Assembly (NCBI RefSeq): GCF_900129785.1
Contig: NZ_FSRC01000001.1
Span: 1,550,001 to 1,614,000, forward strand
Direction of reading: 5' to 3'
Origin: Algoriphagus halophilus
Lineage (GTDB): Bacteria > Bacteroidota > Bacteroidia > Cytophagales > Cyclobacteriaceae
Length of the DNA: 64,000 nucleotides
Shown here: piece after piece, positions 25,971 to 34,568 of the stretch
How positions within the stretch are numbered: position 1 is the stretch's first letter
How the letters are laid out: each line of letters begins with the position of its first letter
The notes under the pieces: generated by a model
Database searches by the model: none
The model's input: the letters and a program-made list of their open reading frames with translations, nothing else
What the model was told of the DNA's origin: nothing
Made by a program: the position numbers and the translations under genes

Positions 25971-26699
25971 CTAGGAATGATCATGTGGTTCTTCAGCTTG
26001 ATGATCACATAAATTCTCAGATGCTAATCTTCCAGAACCACCGCAAGTCCTGCAGGCGCTGACTTCTTTTAACGACCCCTCACAAACGGGACAAGTAAGT
26101 CTACCTTTTCCACTGCAGCGCTCACACTCGAAATATTCGACAATATTGAAAATATTTCTTTTGGTTATCATGCCGGTGCCGCCACATCTACTACAACCCA
26201 CTACACCTTTGGCTTTGCAATAATCGCAGTCCTGTTGGATTTCTTTATTGCCATCACAGGTGAAACATACCTTGTAGCGGTATCCTTTTCTATCACACAA
26301 CTGACAAGTTTGAATATCACGTAAGGGCCCTTCTAATTTCTTTTGAAGTTCCTGGGCACCTTTGTAATGATCCCCGGTAAATCCTGACAGTTCTAAATAC
26401 TTGTTCAGGAAATTCGCGGAGTTATCATATTGCCCTAAGTGGTAAAGTGTTTCTGCAAAGTAATAGGGCATTTCCTCCGGAAGTGGTAATCCCGAGTCGA
26501 TTAAGTTTCTGAATATGCCATTTGCAGTTTCATAATCACTTCGTTCAATAGCTGCCACTGCACTTTTCATCCAACTATCCGTTTGCCCTAAATTTGGCCC
26601 AATTTGCGCTTTAGCGCTGAAACCCAAGGAAAGGAAAAGGAATAATAAGAAAAAGGTATAGGTGTAGAATGTTTTGGTATTCACTTTCGGATCTATCAT
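25971..26699 (-). CDS. Exported protein with TPR-like part and DnaJ-type zinc ribbons
   Basis: A 242-residue protein with an N-terminal hydrophobic export signal (FYTYTFFLLFLFLSLGFSA), a short helical TPR-like region (about 35-105), then a Cys-rich region (about 110-230) with repeated CxxC pairs: CQLCDRKG, CFTCDG, CDYCKAKG, CSRCGGTG, CERCSGKG, CPVCEG, CRTCGGSG. The CxxCxGxG pattern is that of the DnaJ zinc-binding domain, but no J domain is present. The His-rich tail (HDHS) may bind metal. A role as an envelope chaperone-like or zinc-structured protein is inferred. Confidence 0.8.
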   Translation of the reverse strand: MIDPKVNTKTFYTYTFFLLFLFLSLGFSAKAQIGPNLGQTDSWMKSAVAAIERSDYETANGIFRNLIDSGLPLPEEMPYYFAETLYHLGQYDNSANFLNKYLELSGFTGDHYKGAQELQKKLEGPLRDIQTCQLCDRKGYRYKVCFTCDGNKEIQQDCDYCKAKGVVGCSRCGGTGMITKRNIFNIVEYFECERCSGKGRLTCPVCEGSLKEVSACRTCGGSGRLASENLCDHQAEEPHDHS

Positions 26700-26910
26700 T
26701 TAATGCAGCAATAAAGATAGATGATTTGAAAAGTAAAAGTTAATCTTTACTAAGTGGTTTGGTAATAGTATTTTATTGTAAGTGGATTTTGTAAATTAAA
26801 AATTGTCTTTAATTTAGGCATGGAATATAGTTTGGCATTATGCATTGCTTTAACTATTTATTTTCATATAATTTTAGTTTTATTGATTTAACAATTTAAT
26901 CCAAACGATT

Positions 26911-27318
26911 ATGGCAAAACCAATCACAATGATTGAAAGTATCGGTCCGGTAATGAAAGAAAAATTGGCGGCTGCAGGAGTTTCCTCAGTAGAGGGTTTA
27001 TTGGAAAAAGGCGCTACGAAAGCAGGAAGAAAAGCAATTGCCGATGCATCTGGAATCGCTGAAGGTAAAATTTTGGATTGGGTAAATATGGCTGACCTAT
27101 TTAGAATAGATGGAGTAGGAAGTCAATTCGCCGAATTATTGAAAGCTGCAGGAGTAGATACGGTGAAGGAACTCAGAAACAGAAACCCTGAAAACCTACA
27201 TGCGGCTTTGGTGAAAACCCAAGAGGAAAAAGGCCTGACAAGAGCTGTGCCTGCAGCCTCTCAAGTAGCCAAATATGTGGAGCATGCTAAAACCCTGGAG
27301 CCAATAGTCACCTACTAA
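26911..27318 (+). CDS. DUF4332 helix-hairpin-helix protein
   Basis: A 135-residue protein with two helix-hairpin-helix-like modules: MIESIGPVMKEKLAAAGVSS (start) and LFRIDGVGSQFAELLKAAGV (about 63-82), as in DUF4332 family proteins. Such modules usually contact DNA or act as small interaction domains. No catalytic motif. Monocistronic with a terminator downstream. Cytoplasmic; biological role unknown. Confidence 0.85.
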   Translation: MAKPITMIESIGPVMKEKLAAAGVSSVEGLLEKGATKAGRKAIADASGIAEGKILDWVNMADLFRIDGVGSQFAELLKAAGVDTVKELRNRNPENLHAALVKTQEEKGLTRAVPAASQVAKYVEHAKTLEPIVTY

Positions 27319-27344
27319 GTTTTTTTAACAACTTGATCTTATAG

Positions 27345-27379
27345 AAAACCTTTTTGCTGATCGCATCAAGGTTTTTTTT
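27345..27379 (+). terminator. Terminator after the DUF4332 gene
   Basis: Stem AAAACCTT/AAGGTTTT with a 15-nt loop that can itself form a short TGC/GCA stem, followed by T residues. Confidence 0.7.
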
Positions 27380-27407
27380 GTAGTTTAGAACCCTAATCTT
27401 ATCTCCC

Positions 27408-28946
27408 ATGAGTAAAACTGAAGCATTTAAAAAGCTCCTTGCTGAAGGTCAGGTCTATAAAAAAGATTTCATTGTTTTAGGCACAGGTATGTTAGATGGA
27501 TACCCTGTTCCTCAGGCTCAGGTGAAGGTTCCTCTAAAAACCATGAACAGACATGGATTGATTGCCGGAGCTACAGGAACTGGGAAGACGAAGACTTTGC
27601 AAGTGATTTCCGAGCAGCTTTCACTCAAAGGAATACCTTCCGTGGTCATGGACCTGAAAGGAGATCTTTCTGGATTGGCACAACCGGGTCAATTGAATGA
27701 TTTTATTCAAAAGCGTTCTGATGTAATAGGAGTAGACTACCAACCCAGTGGTGTGCCAGTGGAATTAATGTCCATTTCAGAAGAAAAGGGAGTAAGATTA
27801 AAGGCTACCGTGTCTGAATTTGGACCGGTATTGATTTCCCAGATTTTGGATCTAAATGATACCCAGCAAGGAGTAATCGCCGTTGTTTTTCGCTATTGCG
27901 ATATGAATTTGCTGCCTCTGGTGGATTTGAAGGATCTGAAAAGAGTACTTCAATTCATTTCGAATGAGGGGAAGGAGATCATTAAGAAAGAATTTGGACA
28001 GGTTTCATCGGCTTCTGTGAATACCATTATGCGTAAAATCATTGAGCTGGAGCAACAAGGAGCGGAACGGTTCTTTGGAGAACGATCCTTTGAGGTTCAG
28101 GACTTTGTAAGGCAAAAAGATGGGAAAGGCGTGGTATCTGTGATTCGATTGACTGACATTCAAAGCACGCCTAAATTGTTTTCCACCTTTATGCTAAGCT
28201 TGCTTTCTGAAATCTATGAAACCTTCCCAGAACAAGGAGATGCAGATCAACCAAAACTCTGCCTGTTTATTGATGAAGCCCATTTGGTATTTTCTACTGC
28301 ATCAAAAGATCTGTTGGAAAAAATCGAGGCCATCGTAAAACTGATCCGTTCCAAAGGAGTAGGGGTGTATTTTTGTACTCAAACTCCCACCGATGTTCCT
28401 GAAAGCATCTTGGGTCAATTGGGACTTAAAGTGCAACATGCCTTAAGGGCATTTACCGCAAAGGACCGAAAGGCCATTACTAAAACTGCGGAAAATTACC
28501 CTGATTCCGAGTTTTACGACACCGCAAAAGTGCTCACCCAAATGGGAATAGGGGAAGCTTTGATTACAGCCTTAAATGAAAAGGGAATTCCTACTCCTTT
28601 GGCTCAAACCTTAGTGAGAGCCCCTATTTCCAGAATGGATATTCTTACCAATCATGAAATAGATGCCTTGGTCAATCATTCTGATTTAGTCAAGAAATAC
28701 AATGAAGAAATGGATCGGGAAAGTGCGTTTGAAATGCTGGAAGAGAAATTGAATCAAGTGGAGAAAGAGCAGGAAAAAGCAACCCTTCCGAAACCCTCAA
28801 TTCCCAAACCCAGACCCAGGGCGAAAGAAGAAGAATCTTTATTTGAGGAATTGAGCAAGAACACCATGGTAAGGCAGTTAGGAAGAACAATTTTTCGGGA
28901 ATTAACAAGAGGAATCCTAGGTTCATTCACCGGAAGAAGAAGATAG
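27408..28946 (+). CDS. HerA-like ATPase (DUF853/YjgR family)
   Basis: A 512-residue P-loop ATPase with Walker A GATGTGKT (54-61), Walker B LCLFIDEAH (about 285-293) and an arginine-finger-like FCTQTPTDVPESILGQLG region, matching the YjgR/DUF853 branch of the HerA-FtsK superfamily. The C-terminus has a charged, Pro-rich linker (KPSIPKPRPRAK) and a short basic tail ending GRRR. Its cellular role is unsettled; a DNA- or protein-translocating motor is likely. No nuclease NurA partner is adjacent. Start chosen at ATG 27408. Confidence 0.9.
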   Translation: MSKTEAFKKLLAEGQVYKKDFIVLGTGMLDGYPVPQAQVKVPLKTMNRHGLIAGATGTGKTKTLQVISEQLSLKGIPSVVMDLKGDLSGLAQPGQLNDFIQKRSDVIGVDYQPSGVPVELMSISEEKGVRLKATVSEFGPVLISQILDLNDTQQGVIAVVFRYCDMNLLPLVDLKDLKRVLQFISNEGKEIIKKEFGQVSSASVNTIMRKIIELEQQGAERFFGERSFEVQDFVRQKDGKGVVSVIRLTDIQSTPKLFSTFMLSLLSEIYETFPEQGDADQPKLCLFIDEAHLVFSTASKDLLEKIEAIVKLIRSKGVGVYFCTQTPTDVPESILGQLGLKVQHALRAFTAKDRKAITKTAENYPDSEFYDTAKVLTQMGIGEALITALNEKGIPTPLAQTLVRAPISRMDILTNHEIDALVNHSDLVKKYNEEMDRESAFEMLEEKLNQVEKEQEKATLPKPSIPKPRPRAKEEESLFEELSKNTMVRQLGRTIFRELTRGILGSFTGRRR

Positions 28947-28979
28947 TCATAAGTTCCTTATATTTAATTTGTTATAATT

Positions 28980-30194
28980 TTGAAAATAGCTGTTATCGGA
29001 GGAGGTGCTGCAGGTTTTTTTGCTGCCATTCATGCCAGTAAAAAAGGAAGTTCAGTTACTATTTTCGAAAAGTCACCCAAGTTATTATCCAAGGTAAAAG
29101 TCTCTGGTGGGGGCAGGTGTAATATGACCCATAAGCCACTGGAAATCTCCAAATTGGTCAAGAATTATCCCAGGGGTGAAAAATTTCTGAAAAAGGTGTT
29201 CCGTCATTTTAAAAGTGAGGATACCATCCATTGGTTTGAATCCCGTTCAGTTCCTTTGAAAGTGGAAGCGGATGGAAGAATGTTTCCCGTGTCGGATGAT
29301 TCTCAAAGCATAATTGATGCCTTATTGAAGGAAGCTAATCAATTGGGGATCCAGATAAAAACCTCTACTGGAATCAAAGCAATACAGAATCAAGCCAATT
29401 CCTTTTTGTTGGAGACCAACCATGGGGAATTAACCTTCGATGCGGTGATCGTGGCTGGAGGTGGTCATCCCAAATTGGAGGGCTATTCATTTCTAAAAAA
29501 CCTAAAACATTCCATCGTCAGTCCAATTCCTTCCTTGTTTACATTTAATACGCCTCAGGAACCGATCAAGAAATTGATGGGGATTTCCATGCCTGATGCG
29601 CATGTGAAAATTGAAGGAACTAAGCTGAATTACCAAGGCCCATTATTAATTACCCATTGGGGTGTATCAGGTCCAGCGGTGCTAAAATTGTCAGCATTTG
29701 GGGCAGAATGGCTTCATGAAAAAAAATACCATGCCCGTGCCATCATCAATTGGAATTCAGATTTTAATGAAACCAAGTATTTGGAACATTTAATGGCTTA
29801 TGCGACATCTCATCCAAATAGAAAGGTCATTAATTACCCCTTGTTTGAGGTTCCCGGAAGGTTATGGGAATACCTATGTAATCGTTCGGAGATTGAATTG
29901 AATCAAACTTTCAATGGATTGAGTAAAAAGCAGTACAATAAGTTGGTACAGAACCTTTTTTGCCATATTTTGAACATCGATGGCAAAACAACCTTTAAAG
30001 AGGAGTTTGTGACTGCCGGAGGAATAGCTCTACAAGAGGTAAATCCTAATACAATGGAGAGTATGTATCACCCGAATCTATACTTTGCCGGAGAAATCTT
30101 AAATATTGACGGAATCACTGGAGGCTTTAATTTTCAGGCTGCCTGGTCCACTGGATATTTAGCCGGAATCTCATCAGTAAATAGCAGTATATGA
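28980..30194 (+). CDS. FAD-dependent oxidoreductase, HI0933/YhiN family
   Basis: A 404-residue flavoprotein starting with the dinucleotide-binding motif KIAVIGGGAAGFFAAI and ending with the second FAD motif YFAGEILNIDGITGGFNFQ. SGGGRCN is the family signature. The start is TTG: an in-frame stop lies 15 bp upstream and no ATG precedes the GxGxxG motif. The family includes the bile-acid dehydroxylation reductase BaiN, but most members have no known substrate. The following HPt-like gene overlaps by 4 bp. Confidence 0.9.
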   Translation: MKIAVIGGGAAGFFAAIHASKKGSSVTIFEKSPKLLSKVKVSGGGRCNMTHKPLEISKLVKNYPRGEKFLKKVFRHFKSEDTIHWFESRSVPLKVEADGRMFPVSDDSQSIIDALLKEANQLGIQIKTSTGIKAIQNQANSFLLETNHGELTFDAVIVAGGGHPKLEGYSFLKNLKHSIVSPIPSLFTFNTPQEPIKKLMGISMPDAHVKIEGTKLNYQGPLLITHWGVSGPAVLKLSAFGAEWLHEKKYHARAIINWNSDFNETKYLEHLMAYATSHPNRKVINYPLFEVPGRLWEYLCNRSEIELNQTFNGLSKKQYNKLVQNLFCHILNIDGKTTFKEEFVTAGGIALQEVNPNTMESMYHPNLYFAGEILNIDGITGGFNFQAAWSTGYLAGISSVNSSI

Positions 30195-30538
30195 TCAAAC
30201 TTTACCCTGAGTTAAATCAAAAAATCCTTGAAATCGCAGACGGAGACGAAGAGTTCAAGGTGGAATTAACCAAAGCGATTCATCTTGGTCTAGTTGAATT
30301 AAAAACGGTTTATTCAGAAGGCCATGCAGAACAAGATGAGGTGAAAATCCAACAGATACGCCATAAGTTAAAACCTACTCTTGCGATGTTTGAGTTTGAA
30401 GACTTGATCGTTGAAATGCAGAATGGAAAAGAAATAGTAGAGTCTGAAGGTTTTACTGATCACTTTTCAAGCCATGTGGTTCAGCTAAACAGTCTTTTGG
30501 ACAATGCAATTTATAATGTTAGCCTGCTATTAAAATAA
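30191..30538 (+). CDS. HPt-like small helical protein
   Basis: A 115-residue all-helical protein. IRHKLKPTLAMFEFEDL resembles the H-x-L-K signature of histidine phosphotransfer domains, with the histidine at about residue 57 as phospho-acceptor candidate. No kinase or receiver domain is encoded nearby. The 4-bp ATGA overlap means translational coupling to the flavoprotein gene, an unusual partner. Followed by a hairpin and T-rich tract. HPt assignment is moderately sure; pathway unknown. Confidence 0.65.
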   Translation: MIKLYPELNQKILEIADGDEEFKVELTKAIHLGLVELKTVYSEGHAEQDEVKIQQIRHKLKPTLAMFEFEDLIVEMQNGKEIVESEGFTDHFSSHVVQLNSLLDNAIYNVSLLLK

Positions 30539-30542
30539 AAAA

Positions 30543-30580
30543 GGAGTCGCACCTGCAACTCCACTTTTTAAATTATTTTT
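30543..30580 (+). terminator. Weak terminator after the HPt-like gene
   Basis: GGAGT...ACTCC stem with a 10-nt loop, preceded by an A-run and followed by ACTTTTTAAATTATTTTT. Confidence 0.5.
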
Positions 30581-30672
30581 ACCCTATGAAGAAAGCCCAA
30601 AGGTAACAGGGCCTTTTTTACCGTTGATTACCATAGCATGAACTTCTTGTAAAGGAATTCTTATTTAGTACG

Positions 30673-31638
30673 ATGCCTATTGTTCCTTCCTCTTACCCCG
30701 GCCCTCCAGCCTTTTTGTTTAATGGCCACTTAGAAACCATTGTTCCTAGTCTTTATAGAAAAGTAAATGAGGTGGACTATGTGCGTGAACGAATAGATAC
30801 GCCGGATGGGGATTTTTTGAATTTGGATTGGTCTAAAGTAGGTTCTAATCGTCTATTGATCATTTCACATGGATTGGAAGGAGATTCCAATCGACACTAT
30901 GTGAAAGGATTGGTAAAGCTGTTTAATCAACAGCAAATAGATGTCATGGTTTGGAATAACAGAACTTGTGGTGGGGAAATCAATGACCTCCCAATCCTCT
31001 ATCATCATGGTGCAAGCTATGATTTAGATACCTCTATTCAATATGTCTTAAATACAGGAGCCTATACTGATATTTATTTGACTGGAATCAGCATGGGAGG
31101 TGCTCAAACTTTAAAATATTTAGGGGAAAAATCCAGTGATCTACCTCGAGAAATAAAGAAGGCGGCAGTCTATTCCACTCCTTGCAACCTTCCTTCTAGT
31201 GCAGCCACATTAAAGCTGAAATCCAATACCTTTTATAAAAAGCGATTTTTGGGAAAGCTTAAAAAGAAAATTGCTGCTAAAGCTTCTCAATTCCCAGAAC
31301 TGATCAATTTAGAATTACTGGAGAAGGTTAAGGATTTTGATTCCTTTGATACGCTTTTTACTGCTAAACTTCATGGATTTAAGGATGCAGCGGATTTTTA
31401 TCAATCGGTCTCTGCGGATAATTGGATGAAGGACATTAGCATTTCTACTTTGATCATCAATGCAAAAAATGACCCGCTTTTGGGACCTGAGTGTTACCCT
31501 ATTGAATTGGCGAAGAAAAAGCCTGAAATCTATTTGGAAATGCCTGATAGAGGAGGACATACAGGCTTTTTACTGAAAGGAAATGAATTTACTTGGGCCG
31601 AATTAAGGTTGCTTGAATTTTTGATAGGTAAAAACTAA
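30673..31638 (+). CDS. YheT-family alpha/beta hydrolase
   Basis: A 321-residue cytoplasmic hydrolase. FLFNGHLETIVPSLYR and RVSHGLEGDSNRHY-type motifs identify the YheT/embryogenesis EMB8 family. The nucleophile elbow is GISMGG (Ser140), the acid is likely in NAKNDPL and the histidine in DRGGHTGF. Family members are presumed esterases or lipases of unknown physiological substrate. Ends 41 bp before the glutamate-synthase-like gene, possibly one transcript. Confidence 0.88.
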   Translation: MPIVPSSYPGPPAFLFNGHLETIVPSLYRKVNEVDYVRERIDTPDGDFLNLDWSKVGSNRLLIISHGLEGDSNRHYVKGLVKLFNQQQIDVMVWNNRTCGGEINDLPILYHHGASYDLDTSIQYVLNTGAYTDIYLTGISMGGAQTLKYLGEKSSDLPREIKKAAVYSTPCNLPSSAATLKLKSNTFYKKRFLGKLKKKIAAKASQFPELINLELLEKVKDFDSFDTLFTAKLHGFKDAADFYQSVSADNWMKDISISTLIINAKNDPLLGPECYPIELAKKKPEIYLEMPDRGGHTGFLLKGNEFTWAELRLLEFLIGKN

Positions 31639-31679
31639 ACTTGGAATTGTTAGTTTTGATATAAATTAATAGAACCCCC

Positions 31680-33185
31680 ATGAGAACCCTTTTTTTTGTG
31701 GCAGCATTTATTTTGATTTCTGTCACTGCATTATCTATTTACTTCTTTGGCTTCGGATATAGTTTTTTGGCCATTCTTTTGGTATTGCTGGTAGTGGGGC
31801 TTTATGATGTGCTTCAAACAAAACATGCGATTTTAAAGAATTTTCCTATTGTGGGACATTTCAGATACATGTTTGAGGCGATTTCTCCAGAGATTCAACA
31901 ATATTTTATAGAAAGCAATACGGATGGAAGACCTTTTAGTAGAAATTTGAGGTCTTTGGTCTATAGAAGAGCCAAAAATGTAAATGATACACATCCATTT
32001 GGAACGCAAAGGGATCTGGGGGGTGAGGAGTATATGGCCTTACGCCATTCTATTTATGCCGTAAAGCCTATTGAGGAAGAACCTAGAATTTCCATTGGAA
32101 GTGATTACTGTACCCAGCCCTATTCTGCTTCTATTCTTAATATTTCAGCCATGAGTTTTGGCTCCCTGAGTTCCAACGCGATTTTGGCATTGAATAAAGG
32201 TGCGAAAAAAGGTGGCTTCTTTCATAATACAGGAGAAGGAGGAATCAGTAATCACCATCGTGAAGGGGGAGGAGACCTCGTTTGGCAAATTGGAACAGGT
32301 TATTTTGGCTGTAGAGATGAAGAAGGAAATTTTGACCCTGAAAAATTTAAGGAAAAGGCGAATTGGCCACAGGTCAAAATGATTGAGATCAAGCTTTCCC
32401 AAGGAGCAAAACCAGGACATGGGGGAGTATTGCCTGGGGTCAAAAACACAGAGGAAATTGCCCATATCAGGGGAGTTAAGCCTGGAGAGACCATTTTATC
32501 ACCTCCCGCACATACCGCATTTTCTGGTCCCAAAGGATTGGTGGAGTTTGTAGGGAAGCTTAGAAAACTGTCTGGTGGCAAACCCGTTGGGTTTAAACTT
32601 TGTATAGGCAGAACAGAAGAATTTGTGAATGTCTGCAAGGAAATGGTTGCCCAACATATCTGGCCAGATTTTATTACCGTGGATGGAGCTGAAGGCGGAA
32701 CGGGTGCAGCTCCATTGGAATTCTCGGACAGTGTTGGTCTTCCTTTGGAACCTGCATTGATTTTTGTGAATGGTACGTTGGAAAAATACCACCTCAGAGA
32801 GCATATCCGGATCATAGCTTCTGGAAAAGCGATTTCAGCTTTTTCGATCCTTAAAAACATTGCCTTGGGAGCGGATATATGTAATTCTGCCCGTGGTTTT
32901 ATGTTCAGTTTGGGATGTATTCAAGCTTTACGTTGCAATACCAATGAATGCCCAACAGGAGTTGCCACCCAAAAGGCCAGTCTGACCAAAGGCTTGGTGG
33001 TCAGTGATAAATCGGAAAGGGTCTATAACTTCCATAAAAACACAGTGCATGCCGTCCAGGAATTACTGGGCGCCACCGGTCATACCCATACTTCTGAGAT
33101 CAGTATACACGACTTAGTGAAGGGAGATGAGATGGTGAAACTGGCCAATCGATATTTCCCGGATACAGTGAATACCCAGGTATAA
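31680..33185 (+). CDS. FMN-binding glutamate-synthase-like protein (GltB domain)
   Basis: A 501-residue protein with two N-terminal membrane-spanning segments (about 1-45) and a glutamate synthase FMN domain. ISAMSFGSLSSNAI, GEGGIS and KPGHGGVLPG are the flavin-binding loops, and GCIQALRCNTNECPTG carries the three cysteines of a 3Fe-4S cluster. The amidotransferase domain of true GltB is absent, so it is not a complete glutamate synthase; the electron donor and substrate are unknown. The next gene (lhgO) converges with only 16 bp between stops. Confidence 0.88.
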   Translation: MRTLFFVAAFILISVTALSIYFFGFGYSFLAILLVLLVVGLYDVLQTKHAILKNFPIVGHFRYMFEAISPEIQQYFIESNTDGRPFSRNLRSLVYRRAKNVNDTHPFGTQRDLGGEEYMALRHSIYAVKPIEEEPRISIGSDYCTQPYSASILNISAMSFGSLSSNAILALNKGAKKGGFFHNTGEGGISNHHREGGGDLVWQIGTGYFGCRDEEGNFDPEKFKEKANWPQVKMIEIKLSQGAKPGHGGVLPGVKNTEEIAHIRGVKPGETILSPPAHTAFSGPKGLVEFVGKLRKLSGGKPVGFKLCIGRTEEFVNVCKEMVAQHIWPDFITVDGAEGGTGAAPLEFSDSVGLPLEPALIFVNGTLEKYHLREHIRIIASGKAISAFSILKNIALGADICNSARGFMFSLGCIQALRCNTNECPTGVATQKASLTKGLVVSDKSERVYNFHKNTVHAVQELLGATGHTHTSEISIHDLVKGDEMVKLANRYFPDTVNTQV

Positions 33186-33201
33186 TCAAAGTCCGTATTT
33201 C

Positions 33202-34404
33202 TTATTGAAATCTTTTCAATGCCAATTCAGCCACGGTACCTCCAATGGAAAGTGAGCTAGTAGCTGCTGGAGAAGGAGCATTTAATACGTTGATGGCATG
33301 TGCAGACTCCCTGATGGCAAAATCATCCAATAAACCTCCTGTTCTGTCGCAGGCTTGTGCCCGTACCCCCGCACCTCCATCTTCCAAATCAGAAGCTTGA
33401 ATTTCGGGTATCAATTCTTGAAGCGCTTTGGTAAACGCTGCTTTTGAAAAAGATCTATACAATTCTCCAAAACCCGTTTGCCAATATTTTGCCGCTACTT
33501 TTTGAAATCCTGGCCATGCTAAACTTTCGGCCAATTCCGCTAGATTGATTTGGGATTTCTTATATCCCTCTCTTTTGAAAGCAAGCACTGCATTTGGTCC
33601 TGCTTCCACACCACCTTTTTTCATTCGGGTATAATGAACTCCTAAAAAGGGGAAATTCGGATCTGGAACAGGATAAATAAGATTCTTGACCAAATACTCC
33701 TTCTCTTTTTTCAGTTTGTAATACTCACCTCTAAAAGGTATGATTTTGACATCGATAGGGTCTGATTCATTCATCTGGGCTACCTTATCTGAATAAAGTC
33801 CCGCACAGTTGATCACCAACTTACATTGAAATTCCCCTTTTGAAGTTTCGATGTAATTGATATTGTCTTTGTGATTGATAGTTAATACTTTATGATTTAA
33901 AAATATTTCCCCTCCAGCTTGTACAATCTTTCTTCCATAGGCAATGGCCACGTTAAAATAGTCCACGATTCCCGTTTGGGGAACGTGGATGGCGGCTACA
34001 CCGGTACAATGGGGTTCATACTCTTTTAACTCATCAATCGTAATAGACCTGGTTCCGGCCAATCCATTTTGAAGACCTCTTTCAAGCAGATTATTTAAGA
34101 GAGGGATTTGTTCATCTTTGGTGGCAACGACGACTTTGCCCGTAATTTCGTAAGGGATCTTTTCCTCTTCACAGAACTGAATCAATTCATGATAACCATT
34201 GATGCAGTTGGTCGCCTTTAAGGAACCTGGTTTATAATACAGGCCAGAATGGATCACCCCACTGTTGTTTCCAGTTTGGTGTTTTGCTAGTTGATCTTCT
34301 TTTTCCAGGAGGGCAATTTTCAGAGCAGGGTTTGATTGTTGGATTTTTAGCCCAGTGGCCAACCCAACAATTCCTCCACCAACAATGACAATGTCGTAAA
34401 TCAT
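33202..34404 (-). CDS. lhgO: L-2-hydroxyglutarate oxidase
   Basis: A 400-residue FAD enzyme of the DAO superfamily. MIYDIVIVGGGIVGLATGL is the FAD Rossmann motif, so the ATG at 34404 is preferred over an upstream TTG (34434) that adds ten residues unlike the family. LhgO signatures include GNNSGVIHSGLYYKPGSLKA, PFRGEYYKL and the terminal PSPAATSSLSIG. It oxidises L-2-hydroxyglutarate to 2-oxoglutarate, feeding electrons to the respiratory chain, a metabolite-repair or lysine-catabolism role. Confidence 0.95.
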   Translation of the reverse strand: MIYDIVIVGGGIVGLATGLKIQQSNPALKIALLEKEDQLAKHQTGNNSGVIHSGLYYKPGSLKATNCINGYHELIQFCEEEKIPYEITGKVVVATKDEQIPLLNNLLERGLQNGLAGTRSITIDELKEYEPHCTGVAAIHVPQTGIVDYFNVAIAYGRKIVQAGGEIFLNHKVLTINHKDNINYIETSKGEFQCKLVINCAGLYSDKVAQMNESDPIDVKIIPFRGEYYKLKKEKEYLVKNLIYPVPDPNFPFLGVHYTRMKKGGVEAGPNAVLAFKREGYKKSQINLAELAESLAWPGFQKVAAKYWQTGFGELYRSFSKAAFTKALQELIPEIQASDLEDGGAGVRAQACDRTGGLLDDFAIRESAHAINVLNAPSPAATSSLSIGGTVAELALKRFQ

Positions 34405-34568
34405 GCGTCGTTTATTTATGGGGCAAATATACAAGCCCGTTTCTCATTTTCATGAGCTTCATTTCATATCAAATGAAGCAACTTGTGAATTTTTAACAAA
34501 ACTTGGACAATTACTCCGATAAGAGAATTTATCTTGCAGTTGAAATTGAGCCAGGAACTCTACTACGA

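Noticed and set aside
34405..34434. TTG start extending lhgO by ten residues
   Set aside because: The family begins directly with the FAD-binding motif at the ATG 34404, and the extension has no similarity.
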